DNA from: Planctomycetota bacterium
GTDB taxonomy: Bacteria; Planctomycetota; UBA11346
Reading direction: 5' to 3'
Assembly: GCA_016745075.1 (NCBI GenBank)
Contig: JADGDD010000012.1
Location: forward strand, 1 to 64,000
Length of the DNA stretch: 64,000 bases
Position numbers and translations under genes: made by a program. The notes under the pieces are model-generated. The model searched no databases. It saw only the letters and a list, made by a program, of their open reading frames with translations, and was not told the DNA's origin. Positions 63,975-64,000 of the stretch are shown here, one piece after another (positions within the stretch are counted from its first letter, which is position 1; every line of letters starts with the position of its first letter).

Positions 63975-64000
63975 TACATCACATGAACGCGTGGGTACAA

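Noticed and set aside
63460-63986. 88-aa and 140-aa ORFs at the right edge
   Set aside because: They read through the repeat units and menB in wrong frames, with repeated peptides caused by the DNA repeat.
1-64000. CRISPR arrays, tRNA and rRNA genes
   Set aside because: No regular repeat-spacer pattern, no tRNA cloverleaf and no rRNA-like stretch was seen by eye; a dedicated scan could still find a tRNA at an att site.

Overview
The window reads as a chromosomal segment of a Gram-negative bacterium carrying a tailed-phage-like integrated element. The host flanks encode outer-membrane beta-barrel proteins, a LysM/YkuD L,D-transpeptidase, a zinc ABC importer and menaquinone genes (menH, menB). 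Host base composition is moderate. These traits, the intergenic palindromic repeats and the protease/capsid fusion type fit a Verrucomicrobia/Lentisphaerae/Planctomycetes (PVC) relative, but that placement is a low-confidence inference.

Left flank (1 to about 5.2 kb). A transposase remnant and an intergenic repeat come first. Four minus-strand genes follow, transcribed as a PstI/BsuBI-type N6-adenine methyltransferase, its restriction endonuclease, a short secreted Rhs-tip protein with a toxin-like C-terminus, and a small candidate immunity protein.

Phage-like element (about 5.3 to 43.7 kb). A minus-strand arm runs from an XRE repressor at 15.9 kb leftwards: repressor, ImmA-type peptidase, an unknown protein, then a translationally coupled ParB / ABC-ATPase-GNAT / formyltransferase cassette, an unknown protein, RadC, a primase-like protein with a degraded P-loop, and two adjacent tyrosine recombinases. 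The divergent plus-strand arm starts at about 16.05 kb. It carries early genes (HNH, small membrane protein, two unknowns, sigma-like regulator), a recombination and replication module (RecE-like nuclease, Sak4-like ATPase, DUF669, RusA, helicase, Prim-Pol/DUF3987 primase), iterons, terminase, a cargo island, and the structural genes: portal, protease-capsid fusion, DUF2190, neck genes, tail tube, frameshifted tail chaperone, tape measure and tail tip. No endolysin is recognisable. Three copies of GGGTAAGTAAC sit just upstream of three of its operons, which suggests shared control.

Degraded zone (about 43.7 to 48.5 kb). This holds a membrane-anchored DEDDh exonuclease, a YqaJ-like stub, a secreted protein, a transposase of the rve type and several copies of the intergenic repeat seen at the left end.

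Right flank (48.5 to 64 kb). This is ordinary chromosome: alginate-export-like porin, L,D-transpeptidase, VOC protein, TPR/TolA-like protein, a sigma region 4 regulator, folC, cysM, a zinc-uptake locus (His-rich small protein, His-rich porin, znuA/C/B-type genes), menH, menB, and two copies of a 124-bp element with palindromic ends.

The most novel candidate is the ParB / COG2401-like ATPase-acetyltransferase / Asn-less formyltransferase cassette. Every functional call rests on reading motifs by eye; no database search was run.
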